This document shows, one piece after another, positions 46,301-56,700 of a stretch of DNA of 64,000 nucleotides (position 1 is its first letter; every line of letters begins with the position of its first letter). Below the pieces are notes generated by a model. The model worked only from the letters and a program-made list of their open reading frames with translations, made no database searches and was not told the DNA's origin. Source of the stretch: Zerene cesonia. Taxonomy: Eukaryota; Arthropoda; Insecta; Lepidoptera; Pieridae. A program made the position numbers and the translations under genes. The stretch spans positions 2,600,266 through 2,664,265 of the forward strand of contig NW_024045133.1 of the NCBI RefSeq assembly GCF_012273895.1. The letters are read 5' to 3'.

Positions 46301-49300
46301 TTCTCTTTTTATAGCATAGTACCTATATACAAGTGTCTAGGCTATAATGATATTATGTATATGTCCCAGTAACATTGTAAAAACCGTCAAATTATAATCT
46401 AATTCGTTAAATTATAAACTCTTGAACAATTGTTATCCGTAACATTCCCCTGCAGATAACGCATTTCTGGTTAGATTTGAATGCGAGTTTATCGCAGTTT
46501 TGTTTATGCTGAGAATTTATTTTTCCCAAACTTCGCTTATCATCTCGGTGCAGGTTGCATCAATGACGCCAGACTCCTGTTTCTTAACCCACAGTTAATA
46601 ATACAGTATATAAGTGTATAATCTATGACATCTTAATGTGAAAGTCGAGCAGGTTTCGACACGAATTGGGCCAGCTCGCACCGGGGAAGTACCACTCCTC
46701 CATAGAAAACCAGCGTGAAATAATAGCTTGCTATTATGTTTTGTACGGTGAGTGGGGGAGCCGGAGGCCTTTTCCTTACCCTTCCCAGTCCTTTCCTTTA
46801 TTCCTCTCGTCAATCCTTTCCCTATTTAAAGTCGGCAATCCATTTGTAGAGGTGTAAGGTTTGCAATTGGCCTATGTCTCTCCAAATGTTAAGGGCGGTG
46901 GTATCGCTTACCATCAAAGAAAGAAAGAAAGAAAGAAACATTTATTTCTTTCTACATCAGGCGACCCACTAGCTCCATTGCCGACTATGACATAAAAAAA
47001 TATATAATACTGTACCCATCGTATCGCATGCCCACCTCATAATAGTTTAACATCAATATATTGTAATTTACCAAAAAGAATGCGTTAACTTGTAAGCCAA
47101 TGTTACGGATCACAATTTTTTCTATAGATTACTGTTTTGCAGTTACATATGTATGTTTTACGAAATGCTATTTATTATTGAATAAACCCCGTTTGTATAC
47201 ATGGGTAAAGAATTTTTAAATAGTACCAAACTGACTGACTAAAAGACTTTATTTAAAAGACATTATAAAAGACATATATATAAAAGACATTATAAAAGAC
47301 TCTATTTACAATTAATAGTAAATAAAATCTAATATCTAGTCTAGTCATAATATATTTCAACACTATTTTTATATGTTAATTGCATTTACAGGATACTTTG
47401 GTGACAGCTGAAAAAGAATCCAGTAGCCAAGGTAAATAGTATTCTTTTACATTACAACACAACATTTTCTGATCCTTTTGACGTCCGACAGGAAAGAACG
47501 AATCCTGTCGTCAATCCTTGCCTTACTTCTTATTTATTCGGACATCGCATTTGCAGAGGCACTGCCTCTGCGAATGTTCATGGGCGTGATGATTGCTTAC
47601 CATCAGGCGAACCAAATGCTGCCCGCTATGGCGTAAAATAAAGAAAGAATGACAATCCGGTGACTACCGAAGCGTATAACGAAGACCCATTTATAAACAA
47701 CTAGCTACGCCCCGCGGTTTCACCCGCGTAAGTCCGTATCCCGTAGGAATATCGAGATAAAAAGTTGCCTATTTGTTATTCCAGTTGTCCAGCTGTCTAC
47801 GTACCGAATTTCATTGCAATCGTTTCAGTAGTTTTTGCGTGAAAAAGCAACAAACACACACACATCCTTGCAAACTTTCGCATTTATAATATTAGTAGGA
47901 TGCTCACGCTATTCGTCTTGTGTATTGTGTCATCGTACTGAGACCGGGTTGTCAGAGTAATCAAAGAAGAAGGAAGACTAATGTGTGAACAATGGGTTGC
48001 GTGGAAACATATTGTATTACATATGATTTATCATCGAGTCACTAGGCGAATAGCGAATATGTAAATGAGAAGTATGATATCACACACACTCACACACACT
48101 CACACACATACACACACACATACACGCGCGCGCGCACGCACGCACACGCGCACACATACACACTACACTAGTAAACCCACATTGTATAATATATGGAAAT
48201 TGCTTTCAGTTGCATCCAGCGCTACTTTAGAAGAAGTTAAAGACAGGAAGATGGATAGAAATAACCTTTGCGATCAACTTATGAGAAGCGTTCAAAGTAT
48301 GATTGGTATGTGAGATTTTCTAATAGCGCAAGTAACATAATACCTTACTAGTACTAATAGTTATAATACAATACTTTTGTCAGTGAAACTTTTGCATTAA
48401 TCCTAGTAATTGGCATTGGCATATATGCATTGACGTACGAAATTATTTAAACAATACAGCTAATCTAATCAGTGGGAGGGGGGCAGGTTGCATGTGAAAG
48501 AGCGCGGTAGGAAGCGTAAATAGAAAATACTTAGGTTATCATAAAAACGCACAAAATATTATGATGGACGAACGGACAGACAGATGGACAGCGAAGTCTT
48601 AGCGATAGGGTTCTGTTTAACCCTTAGGGTATGACCGTATGTAATAGAATAAATTCAAACATTAATTTCTTTGCCGCATCACAACAACTACTAAAATTTT
48701 TTGTTGTCCGAGGTTGTCTGGAAGAAATCGCTCTAAGCAATAAGACCGTGCGGCCGGTCATTGTACTTAGATGTAAGCTTTTATCGATTTGTCTCTTTTC
48801 TCGACTGTCAAATAAGTACAATAAAGAATAAATATTTAATAATAATTGTTGATTACATTAATCTTTATTCTTAATATTATTTACTGGTTCCTGAAACAGA
48901 TGTCAAAACAATTCACGTTATCCCCAATTTATTCATATTGTGTATCTCTTTTGAACATATGTTTTCCATCAAGATCCCAACGCAACAGTAGAAGAACGTT
49001 TAAAGCAGCTCCAATCGCAGATAGCTGAACTCTCCCGCTTACCTGACGTCATTCAGAAGACGCTTGAAGACGTCAAAGTGCAGTTCGTACAACTCAATCA
49101 ACAAGTACAACAGGTAATGATATAATCGGTAGAGATAGTGATATAAATGGGTATAGATAATAATGTAAATTGGATTTAACTGTCCTATGTCACTCTATAA
49201 CAAAGATACTTTATTGGTGATTTATTTTACTTATCTTATATCTTTAAACGAGCAATTCTTGTATATATATAATTGGATTCTCGGAATCGGCTCCAACGAT

Positions 49301-52300
49301 CTTCATGAAATTTAGTATATAGGGGGTTTCGGGGGCGATAAATCGATCTAGCTAGGAATCTTTTTTAGAAAATGTCACATTCGTGTTTTATTCGTTTTTT
49401 ATCAACTTAAACTTACTTTTTTAACAAATAGGAGGCGTTTGAGTAGTCTCATTTTATTCTGACATCTATTGGCGAATAATAATACTATTTTTTGGCGAAT
49501 AAATTATAACCAGTTCATATTTTTTTATTATTCTGTCGGTAAGATCGAAAAATATTATTCATATTTCATCATTTTATTAGTATGTAATTCGTACTTAAAT
49601 ATAATTTCCAAAAAACACAATTTATAAAAAACAAACAAAAAAATACCGAGCAAAGCTCGGTCATCCAGGTACTTATAAATTACATGACGTAAAAAAGGTA
49701 CATTATAAAAGAAATCAATTACGTTTGGAAATGCCTTCATTGCCGGTATTATTAATAATACGTCATATAATCTTTTTTTATAGAAGACTGTTGAAATTCA
49801 GATGAGTCAAAGTGTCCAAGCTGAAAGTCATCAACAGTATCAAGGTAATTGCAATTTAAAACAATAACATAGAAAATAGATTACAATGAATAAATTTATC
49901 CATCTATCGGTATCTTGGCTTCCCAGACTAAAACTCAAAGTAGGTATACTCTATAGTCTATACCTATATATTATAGCCAAATATCACTCAAGAATAACGT
50001 AAATATCCAATGGTGAAAGGATTTTTGATATCGGTCCCGTAGTTTATGAGATAAGCGCGTTCAAACAAATAGACAATTCATTTTTATTCTATTATTACAA
50101 CCTCCAAGCTTTATATTATTATGAAAACTAACGTTTTATTTAAGTATATTCAGTTTTGGCTCATTGCATTAATTTAAATTGTACACAAAATCGTATATGT
50201 TAGGTGTGGACACACCTAAAATCTTCGACTTCAGTTTCAGAGCAAATATTCGAAGGCAAAAAGGAAGAAAGTGAAACACAAAAGCCTATCATAATAGAAG
50301 TAACAGAATCGGAGAGCAATGGAGCCAAGAGTTACGAAACAAACGAACCGAGGGAAATAATACATTCTGTAGAAGAAGATATGGAAATACAGAACATAAT
50401 TGAGAAGAGGAGAATGGAAGCGGAGAACAAAGTGCATGAGGTAATTTCGTTGCCGCATCACAACCTTTCCTTGGCGCGTAAACTGCGATTTGCATTTGTG
50501 TGAGTGTGCATAGATAGTAGATGAGATGACGGCTTTTGGCGCGGAGTATCCTTTGATTGGTCTATCCAGTTTTCTGTGTAACGGCCTGAGGCGCGACGTG
50601 TGAAGTCACTGGTTTCTTGCTGTACTTTTAGCAGTCACTAACACATAAAGCACAGCTTACATCTCGCCAACTGTAAGCAGAACATAATGTGTTATTTGAG
50701 AACTGTGTATAGAGGATTTTTTAAAGAACGACATGTAACTAGAGAATTGCTTAAGACAAGACTCCTCTTCAATGGTTATGAGAGTTATGGAATAGGAAGT
50801 GCATCCTATCCTACTAATATTATCAACCCTACTTCAATATTATAAATGCGAAAGTTTGTGAGGATGTGTGTATGTTTGTTACTCTTTCACGCAAAAATTA
50901 CTAAACCGATTGCAATGAAATTTGGTACGTAGACAGCTAGACAACTGGAATAACACATAGGCACCTTTTTATCCAGATATTCCTTCGGGATACAGAAACA
51001 GTGAAACCGCGGGGCGCAGCTAATGTTATATAAAGAGCTTATTTTGTATCTTACATGATCTTAATCAAAATCTTCATATTGTATTGTTTATGCAGGAATT
51101 AATGAAAGAAAGGCTCAGCCAAGAACTGAGAATAGCTAAAGAGAGATTATCGCCAAAACCAAGCCTCGAAGGCAGATCAACGCCAAATTTGGGTCTCCCA
51201 GAAAGGCTAATTCCAAATTTAGGTCTTCAAGAAAGAGCTTCACCAAAATTGGATATAGCTGCAGGTCCAGCTTTTCACGAACCAGCCAGGCCTGTAACTC
51301 CGAAAATGTGGAAGAAATTGGATACATATGATGATGCTAATTTGGAGCAAGCTCTGTCAGAAACGTTGGCAGCACAAGCTGAAGTCATTCAAGGGAAAGC
51401 TATTGGGTAATTTAAGTTTATAGTATTATTATATAACGTGTGTATTTGTTTATTTCTTTCAGGAAGGAGTGAGAGTTTCTAAAGTACCTTTACCTTATAT
51501 GTAAAATTATTAAAACTAAATACTAATTAAATTGTTAAAACGCTATTTTTCGTTACTGCGCATACATCGCAGTTATGTATAGATTATTATTAACAATTTT
51601 TTTTTTTATTTAAATCAATATGCATACTTCAGTGTGAACTTCAAGAAATATGAGAAGCCCCCACCACCTCTCGACCATCTCCAACACTCTGAAGTGTATA
51701 AAGCAATCCACGACATGGACCAAAAACCACTGAAAAAGGTGGAGCTTTTGAAGCCAGCGATTGCAGCATCTGATTACGTTGAGGTAACTGTTATGTTTTG
51801 TAAGAAGTTTTTTTGAAAGAAGATTTCACAGCAAAAATATTATCGTAATAATTTTTAATTACAAGGTAATGGCTCCACTGAAAGAAAGAAAAAAGTAGGT
51901 TTATTTAACACCACCACATTTACACACAGTTAAATTAAAATTAAGAAGTGAACTTATGACTAATCGGTGTGGTGCTAAAAAGGGTAACTACTCAGCATGT
52001 GCTACGCGTAATGCGCAGGGCTGATTTTCAGTAGGCCATTCAGTAGCCACTGCAGTAATAACAATGCGATCTGCCTTTAATTGAAGTTAAGAAATAACGT
52101 AGTTAAGAAATTTTAAGAAAAAAAGCCTTCGAAGACTATAAGACTGCAAATTAAAATAAGTATATACAAATTAAAATTCGGAGAATGATGCAGGCCAGTT
52201 TAAAAACCATTGAAATGCAAAAATATATTTATAAGTATTTTTTTAATGACATATTACTCGTAATTTACACATAAAAGATGTGGCAAAATTGACGTTTCCT

Positions 52301-52446
52301 ATTTTTAATTGAATCGCGTATAATTCCATGGATAGTAACGTAGCTCTGATAAAAATAACATAATGCATTTAATATTTCTTTTACAGAGACTCCGCTCCGT
52401 GTCTCCAAGCCCTGCAAAAACTTTTATAGAGGACTGTGAAGTTTGA
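37081..52446 (+). CDS. very large repeat-rich protein, 5' incomplete, at least 10 exons; unknown function, Zasp/PDLIM-like tail possible
   Basis: Exons: 37081-43390, 44662-44985, 47392-47431, 48210-48305, 48974-49113, 49784-49844, 50235-50440, 51096-51406, 51633-51783, 52387-52446 (stop TGA). All borders are GT-AG and all phases agree, giving at least 2565 residues. The first exon starts with a one-base overhang after a strong acceptor (ACTTTTTCAG), and the first in-frame ATG is more than 500 nt in, so upstream exon(s) are missing from my model. Order: charged Lys/Glu-rich N-terminus with an SR run (near 38213) and a hydrophobic helix (37919-37985); about 20 tandem 36-37-residue repeats; a Ser/Gln repeat block; SPSPPIEPPTPL-type proline motifs; a coiled-coil-like exon (48974-49113); and a C-terminus with VNFKKYEKPPPP and HSEVYK. 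The latter recalls ZM/DUF4749 regions of Zasp/PDLIM Z-disc proteins, but no PDZ or LIM domain is seen. Probably a structural, muscle or cytoskeletal protein. Confidence 0.85.
38970..41430 (+). repeat. about 20 degenerate tandem 36-37-aa protein repeats
   Basis: The core motif is hydrophobic-E-T-P-x-K-x-V-A-E/Q-T, followed by about 6 residues to an acidic D/N-E pair and a variable Lys/Glu linker. Examples: MIEPALKIVAET, SVETPTKVVAQ, LVETPSHTVAM, SIETPTKSVAET, FVETPSKVVAET, KVETPQKIVAQ, LIESPIKSVAV, AIEVPFKTVAN. Core starts near 39412, 39521, 39631, 39743, 39852, 39966, 40076, 40182, 40293, 40399, 40508, 40619 and 40729 give a period of 106-114 nt. The most regular units are central; edge units are decayed. 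I do not recognise the repeat as a named family. Confidence 0.85.
42480..42880 (+). repeat. Ser/Gln/Ala-rich degenerate repeat block
   Basis: Within the giant exon the protein runs through variants of S-I-x-V-S-x-Q-S/E-x-x-A, for example SIAVSARQENAS, SIEVSRQSNQA, SLEVSQQSCEAS and SLAVSAKQEQ. A basic patch RRKKKH sits near 42798. Low in charge compared with the preceding repeat array. Confidence 0.7.
43891..44103 (-). mobile_element. Lep1-like Helitron in the repeat-rich gene
   Basis: CTAGTTGCGCCCCGCGGTTT to TATAGTATTAGTAGGAT; in the intron after the giant exon. Confidence 0.78.
45130..45290 (-). mobile_element. tRNA-like SINE family E
   Basis: On the minus strand: TATAGTGGTTAGGTCTGCGA (A box region) then CTAGGTTCGATTCTCGTTGG (B box) and a SINE body. 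A single copy in the window. Confidence 0.6.
45826..45985. repeat. fold-back (inverted repeat) element
   Basis: Arms AGAAATTAAAGACTTTTTAA and its inverse around TCTCCCCGTGACCAC and AAAGTGTTCGAAACGTCG. Related copy at 59960-60155. Confidence 0.75.
46634..46998 (+). mobile_element. SINE family B with a small (GAAA)n insertion
   Basis: GAAAGTCGAGCAGGTTTCGA to CCATTGCCGACTATGACAT. Near 46915-46959 a piece resembling the end of element A (AAGAAAGAAAG...CATTTATTTCTTTCT) interrupts it and is flanked by CATCA on both sides. Confidence 0.75.
47701..47902 (-). mobile_element. Lep1-like Helitron, near-consensus
   Basis: CTAGCTACGCCCCGCGGTTT to ATTTATAATATTAGTAGGA; complete hairpin CGCGGTTTCACCCGCG. 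Confidence 0.82.
48081..48168 (+). repeat. (CA)n/(CG)n microsatellite
   Basis: CACACACTCACAC units passing into GCGCGCGCGCACGCACGC, about 40 nt before exon 4 of the repeat-rich gene. Confidence 0.9.
48690..48835 (+). mobile_element. LINE 3' end
   Basis: GTCTGGAAGAAATCGCTCTA and GCAATAAGACCG then ACAATAAAGAATAAA: the common lepidopteran CR1/jockey-type 3' tail. A second copy is at 62758-62880. Confidence 0.65.
49230..49490 (+). repeat. interspersed repeat, intact counterpart of 8763-9208
   Basis: Same ends and order as the interrupted copy. Nearby, a perfect hairpin ACCGAGCAAAGCTCGGT occurs at 49645 and also at 5853, suggesting a common larger element. Confidence 0.75.
50806..51022 (+). mobile_element. 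Lep1-like Helitron
   Basis: TCCTACTAATATTAT start with a duplicated beginning (second ATATTATAAATGCG at 50837), ends GGGGCGCAGCTAAT. Confidence 0.75.
51096..52446 (+). CDS. C-terminal exons of the repeat-rich gene (Zasp/PDLIM-like motif region)
   Basis: Three exons encode a short internal repeat (GLPERLIPNLGLQERASP), then PAFHEPARPVTPKMWKKLD, a helix DANLEQALSETLAAQAEV, and across the 51406/51633 junction GVNFKKYEKPPPPLDHLQ followed by HSEVYKAIHDMD. In Zasp/PDLIM proteins a ZM motif is followed by a conserved 'xSEVYKxL' segment (DUF4749). The resemblance is by eye and could be coincidence. The protein ends SPSPAKTFIEDCEV. Confidence 0.5.
51881..52037 (-). mobile_element. short interspersed element A
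   Basis: Reverse-complement copy in the last-but-one intron of the repeat-rich gene, with GAAAGAAAGAAA at its left end and the GCGCATTACGCG core on the minus strand. Confidence 0.8.
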
Positions 52447-52481
52447 AATAGTTTATTCGTAACTTAAATGTATATTATTAT

Positions 52482-52487
52482 AATAAA
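52482..52487 (+). terminator. poly(A) signal AATAAA of the repeat-rich gene
   Basis: A canonical AATAAA lies 36 nt after the TGA stop (52444-52446), in an AT-rich tract. Confidence 0.6.
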
Positions 52488-53774
52488 TGTTATTTATTTC
52501 AATGATCTGAATTATCATTTACTAAAAATTAACTTGTATAATATTATTGGATATTGTATAAAATGTGAACTAAAAAAGAGTACGTACCTAATGAAGTAAG
52601 TAATATTAATAATTTTTAACAAGATCACAAAATTTAAGGAAACCTAAATAAATAAATTTATTTCGGGGTAACAAGGACCCAATATCACATTTTATAACAA
52701 TTTTACAAAAAGAAATTCACAAAAACCTAATTACAAAAGTTGAAGTTAAAATAAAATAAAAAGTAATAATAATTTAAATAATACATGTCCATTCAAAGCA
52801 CAATATTTGAAAATTAAAATTAAGAGAAACACACAAAAAAAAAAGACAAAATATATCATTGTCTCACCAACACATGAATAAAATGCTTGAGTATTGGTGA
52901 GTCAGTTTTTTGCGATAATGCATTTAGGATTCATTGTATGAGCCTGCGCAAACATTTCAGACGCTGAACAGTGCCGCGGCAAACCCAAAAGCATCCTAAA
53001 CCCATTATTATACTGCACCCGTAATCCATTCATGCTACATTTTGAGTATTTAAACCACAGGCTTCCCGTGTAGAAGTTTTGGCAATAAGCTTTAAATAAT
53101 GTTATTTTTACCTCTTTGCTACATCGGGCGAACCTGTGGGCGAGCATATTGCATTTAAAACTAAAACTTTACAAAAAAAGCGTATATTTTAAAATATAGA
53201 AACATTGAATATTAAAACTTTAACTTGCAACCTGTATGTATATGTGTGGTAACATTTTTCATACTTTGGTACAAAATAGTTTGATACATATAACTTTACA
53301 TAATACGCATAGCAGGAATTAGTGAACATAATTTTAAGACCAATATATAATTCTCAATATCAGTAAGGTAACATTAAAAAATATATATTTGTACCTTTTA
53401 TAAACATCTATATTTGTACATACTACTGATTGTGTGAAAAAAAGTTGTTTTTATTTATTTCCTATTCTACGACTTATTTAAATAATATTCAGTTTAAAAA
53501 ACACACAGTTACTGATCAATGTATTTCTTCTCTTTGTCAAAAAGGTCAGTGTCCAAACTATGTGTCAACGTCAAAACCATGCCGTGCTATCTCAAAAAAA
53601 TGTCAAAATGACAAAAATAAATAAATCACTTCTCAGTTCTCAGTTCTCGATAATTGTGATCAAGATTCGCGAATATTCTATAAGGAAAATTTAGTATAAT
53701 TGAAAAAGAAGTAAAATTTTGTACCACCTAATTCTCAGTGTATCTTTAAAGTTTAAAGTTTACAATAAAAGAAA
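52488..53774. other. intergenic between the repeat-rich gene and CCS
   Basis: Holds a LINE fragment (52650-53150) and AT-rich DNA. The CCS promoter must lie in the last few hundred bases; no TATA box or CpG-rich stretch stands out. Confidence 0.6.
52650..53150 (-). pseudogene. non-LTR retrotransposon (LINE) reverse transcriptase C-terminal fragment
   Basis: The minus-strand frame 53147-52902 reads CSKEVKITLFKAYCQNFYTG and LRVQYNNGFRMLLGLPRHCS, typical of the C-terminal part of insect LINE polymerases. The 3' tail (to 52650) follows. Only this end is present (5' truncation). Confidence 0.75.
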
Positions 53775-56700
53775 ATGTTAACGTCAAAAGTAAGTACCGA
53801 TATTGATTTTAAATATTCAAAATGTCCTTATATTTTTCTACCCTTTGACCTTTGATTGAGTATGCAACTATAAAAAAAAATGATTACATTACACTACTAA
53901 CATAAGGTCATGTCAGCAATAAAAATTATACGAAAACATGTGCACATTTCAAAAGATAGCAACTCGAAACTGAGTAAATAAAAATGTTTCGATAACATTT
54001 ATTAAAACTTGAAGCTCTCTTCTTATACAATATACTAACTTTTGTCCTCGGCTTCGCACGCTTTAAATTACTCTGATCTTGATTGATTATAAATGCGACA
54101 GTCTCTAAGGATGTGTGTGTGTTTGTTACCCTTTCACGCAAAAACTACTGAATCGATTGCATTGTAATTTGGTACGTAGATAGCTGGACAACTGGAATAA
54201 CATATAGGCAACTTTTTATCCCGATATTCCTACGGGGTACGGACTTACGCGAGTGCAACCGCGGCGTGAAGCTAGCATCTATATATTAAAATACCGCCAC
54301 GATGATCCATTATGTAATTTTGAAGATGTAAGCATACAAAGATATATAGGGAAAGACGTGGAAAGCAACTTAGCTTTATACATAGTTAAGTACATAATTA
54401 ATAAGTTATGTAAGGTTCTGATTATGTGGTACATAGGTATCAAAAATTTACAATCCATTATACCTCTATTATTATATTGAGGATGCATATAAAACAGTTC
54501 ACTACCAACTGAACTACTATGTTCTATCAATCACTTTCAATAGTAAGGTTTTGGGTATTGCAAATCATTTTGCAATATAATTTTATGAGACTATCAAGCC
54601 ACCTTCAATTGTAGGTTTATGGGTATTGCAAATAATTCTGCAATATACCTACTAAACTAAATTATAATAATAACAAAAGCTTTATTTCCGAAATAAGTAA
54701 AAGAGAAGTAGTTAAACTGCTGCGCATTATGCGTATCTCATGCTGAGTAGTTACCCTTTTTAGCACCACACCGTTTAGTCATAAGTTCACTTTTTAATTT
54801 TAATTTAACTGTGTGTAAATGTGGTGGTGTTAATTAAACATTATTTCTTTCTTTCTTAAACAAAAACTTAAACACTTCACTAAAAGATGTCTCTTTTTCT
54901 GGTGTGCCTTACGGCATAGGCCTCCTCCAACTCTTTCCATTTTCTTATCTGCCGCCACTCTTCTAAGGGATAAAAAATATTAATAAAGAGGCAATATATA
55001 ACATCAATTCACAATTTAAGTCATCTTACATTGAAATTTGAAACAATAAGTTATCTTATTAAAATTTAACATATTTAATTACAGCTAGAAGTGTTGTTGG
55101 ATTTGGGGCCACATCCCGATGAGAAGGTTGTTAATAAAACAATTAAGGAGTTAAAATCATTGGACGGAGTTAAAGAGGTTTGTAATTTGAAGGTTTAATC
55201 CAGTACATCCTTACTGAAAAGGTCACCAATGTTTCTGGGTGGAAAGTAATCATCATCATCATCATCTGCCCATATATGTTCGCACTGCTGGGACACAGAC
55301 CTCCTATGAGGGTTCAGGCCATAATCCAGAGGTGGAAAGTACCACTTGTAATTCTAAAATGGTACCAAATATCAAACACTTAAATAATCACACCAATTGG
55401 TTCAAAAACCACAGAGTTATCAAGTAACAACCAAAATAACAGTCTAATTGAACCTACTCCCTTTTTAGCAATGTTGGTTGAATAATATTTAGTTGAAAGG
55501 AATTTAAGATTTTTCAATATTCTACAATTGTGAGCAACTAGTAATGAATGCTACTTTTTATGAATGCTATTCTTTAATTGTGCATTTATAGAGGAGGCTC
55601 GAGGTCTGTTTCCTTTTCCTTCTACCCGTCCCTTCCTTCTTTCCAGTCGTCAATCCTTTTCTAATCCCTATCTCATTAAATGCAGGCAGAGGAACCTCTG
55701 CAATGCATTACCTGCCTCTGCAATGTTCATGGGTGGTGATTGCTTACCATCAGGCGAACCTCCAGCTCAGTTACCCACTTAGGACATAAAAAAAGGTGTG
55801 TGTGCGATTCACACACGATAGAAGTGAAACTTCAGTAAATCAATAGAAGAATGAGATGAATATATAAAAAATAGTATGTATATCTGTTATTCTTTGCCGG
55901 CTTCATTCTACACATTTTAGTATTTGTGTCTCTTACCTGTCGTTTTTTCCATTGCATCAGGTTTGAAATCACAACAATTCTAAAGAAGTGAAGAAGTTCA
56001 GTTCAAAAATATCTTTCAATAAATATTAAATTTTTTTTTAAGGCAATTTTCAAAGATGGCGCTGTTATGGTTGAAACAGTGTTGCCGAGTACAATGGTAG
56101 TAGGTATTATATCGAGAGTGTCTGGCAAGAGGGCAGTGTTGCAAGGTTTTGGTGGTAAGTTTAGATATACAAAATAATAAGTTATTAAGAATCAGTATTC
56201 TCCTGAGAAGTTTGAAGGGAACTCCTCATGGGAAATATTTCAGTTTGATAATAAGTAGCCTATAATATTCATCTCTAGGCCTCTATCTATCTCTGGACAC
56301 AAAAATTATCATAAAATCGCTAAATTGATAAAAATCCGACCATCAAACACACTGTCGCATTAATTACACTGTGGGAGTCGAGCCTGCTTCGGCACCAATT
56401 GGACCAGCTTGCAAGCTGGGGAAGTTCCACACCACCACAGAAAACCGGCGTGTAATAATAGCATGCTATTGTGTTTCGTACGGTGAATGGGGGAGCTGGA
56501 GGCCCATTTCCTTTTCCTTACCGTTTCTAGTCCATTTCTTCTTTCCATTCATCAATCCATTTCTTATCCTTTACCCTCTGCTCTGTTCATGGGTGGTGGT
56601 CGCTTACCATCAGGTGAACCACCAGCTCAGTTGCCCGCTATTATAAAAAAAAAAATATTAATTGAAAAATTCCAGAAACCCAATCCGCCGTTGCTATGAT

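Noticed and set aside
48065..48313. Plus-strand open frame starting in the CA/CG microsatellite
   Set aside because: Only the part from 48210 is coding, as an exon of the repeat-rich gene; the Thr/His run before it is the microsatellite.
52902..53147. Minus-strand 81-codon frame as a host gene
   Set aside because: It matches the C-terminal part of LINE polymerases and is 5' truncated.
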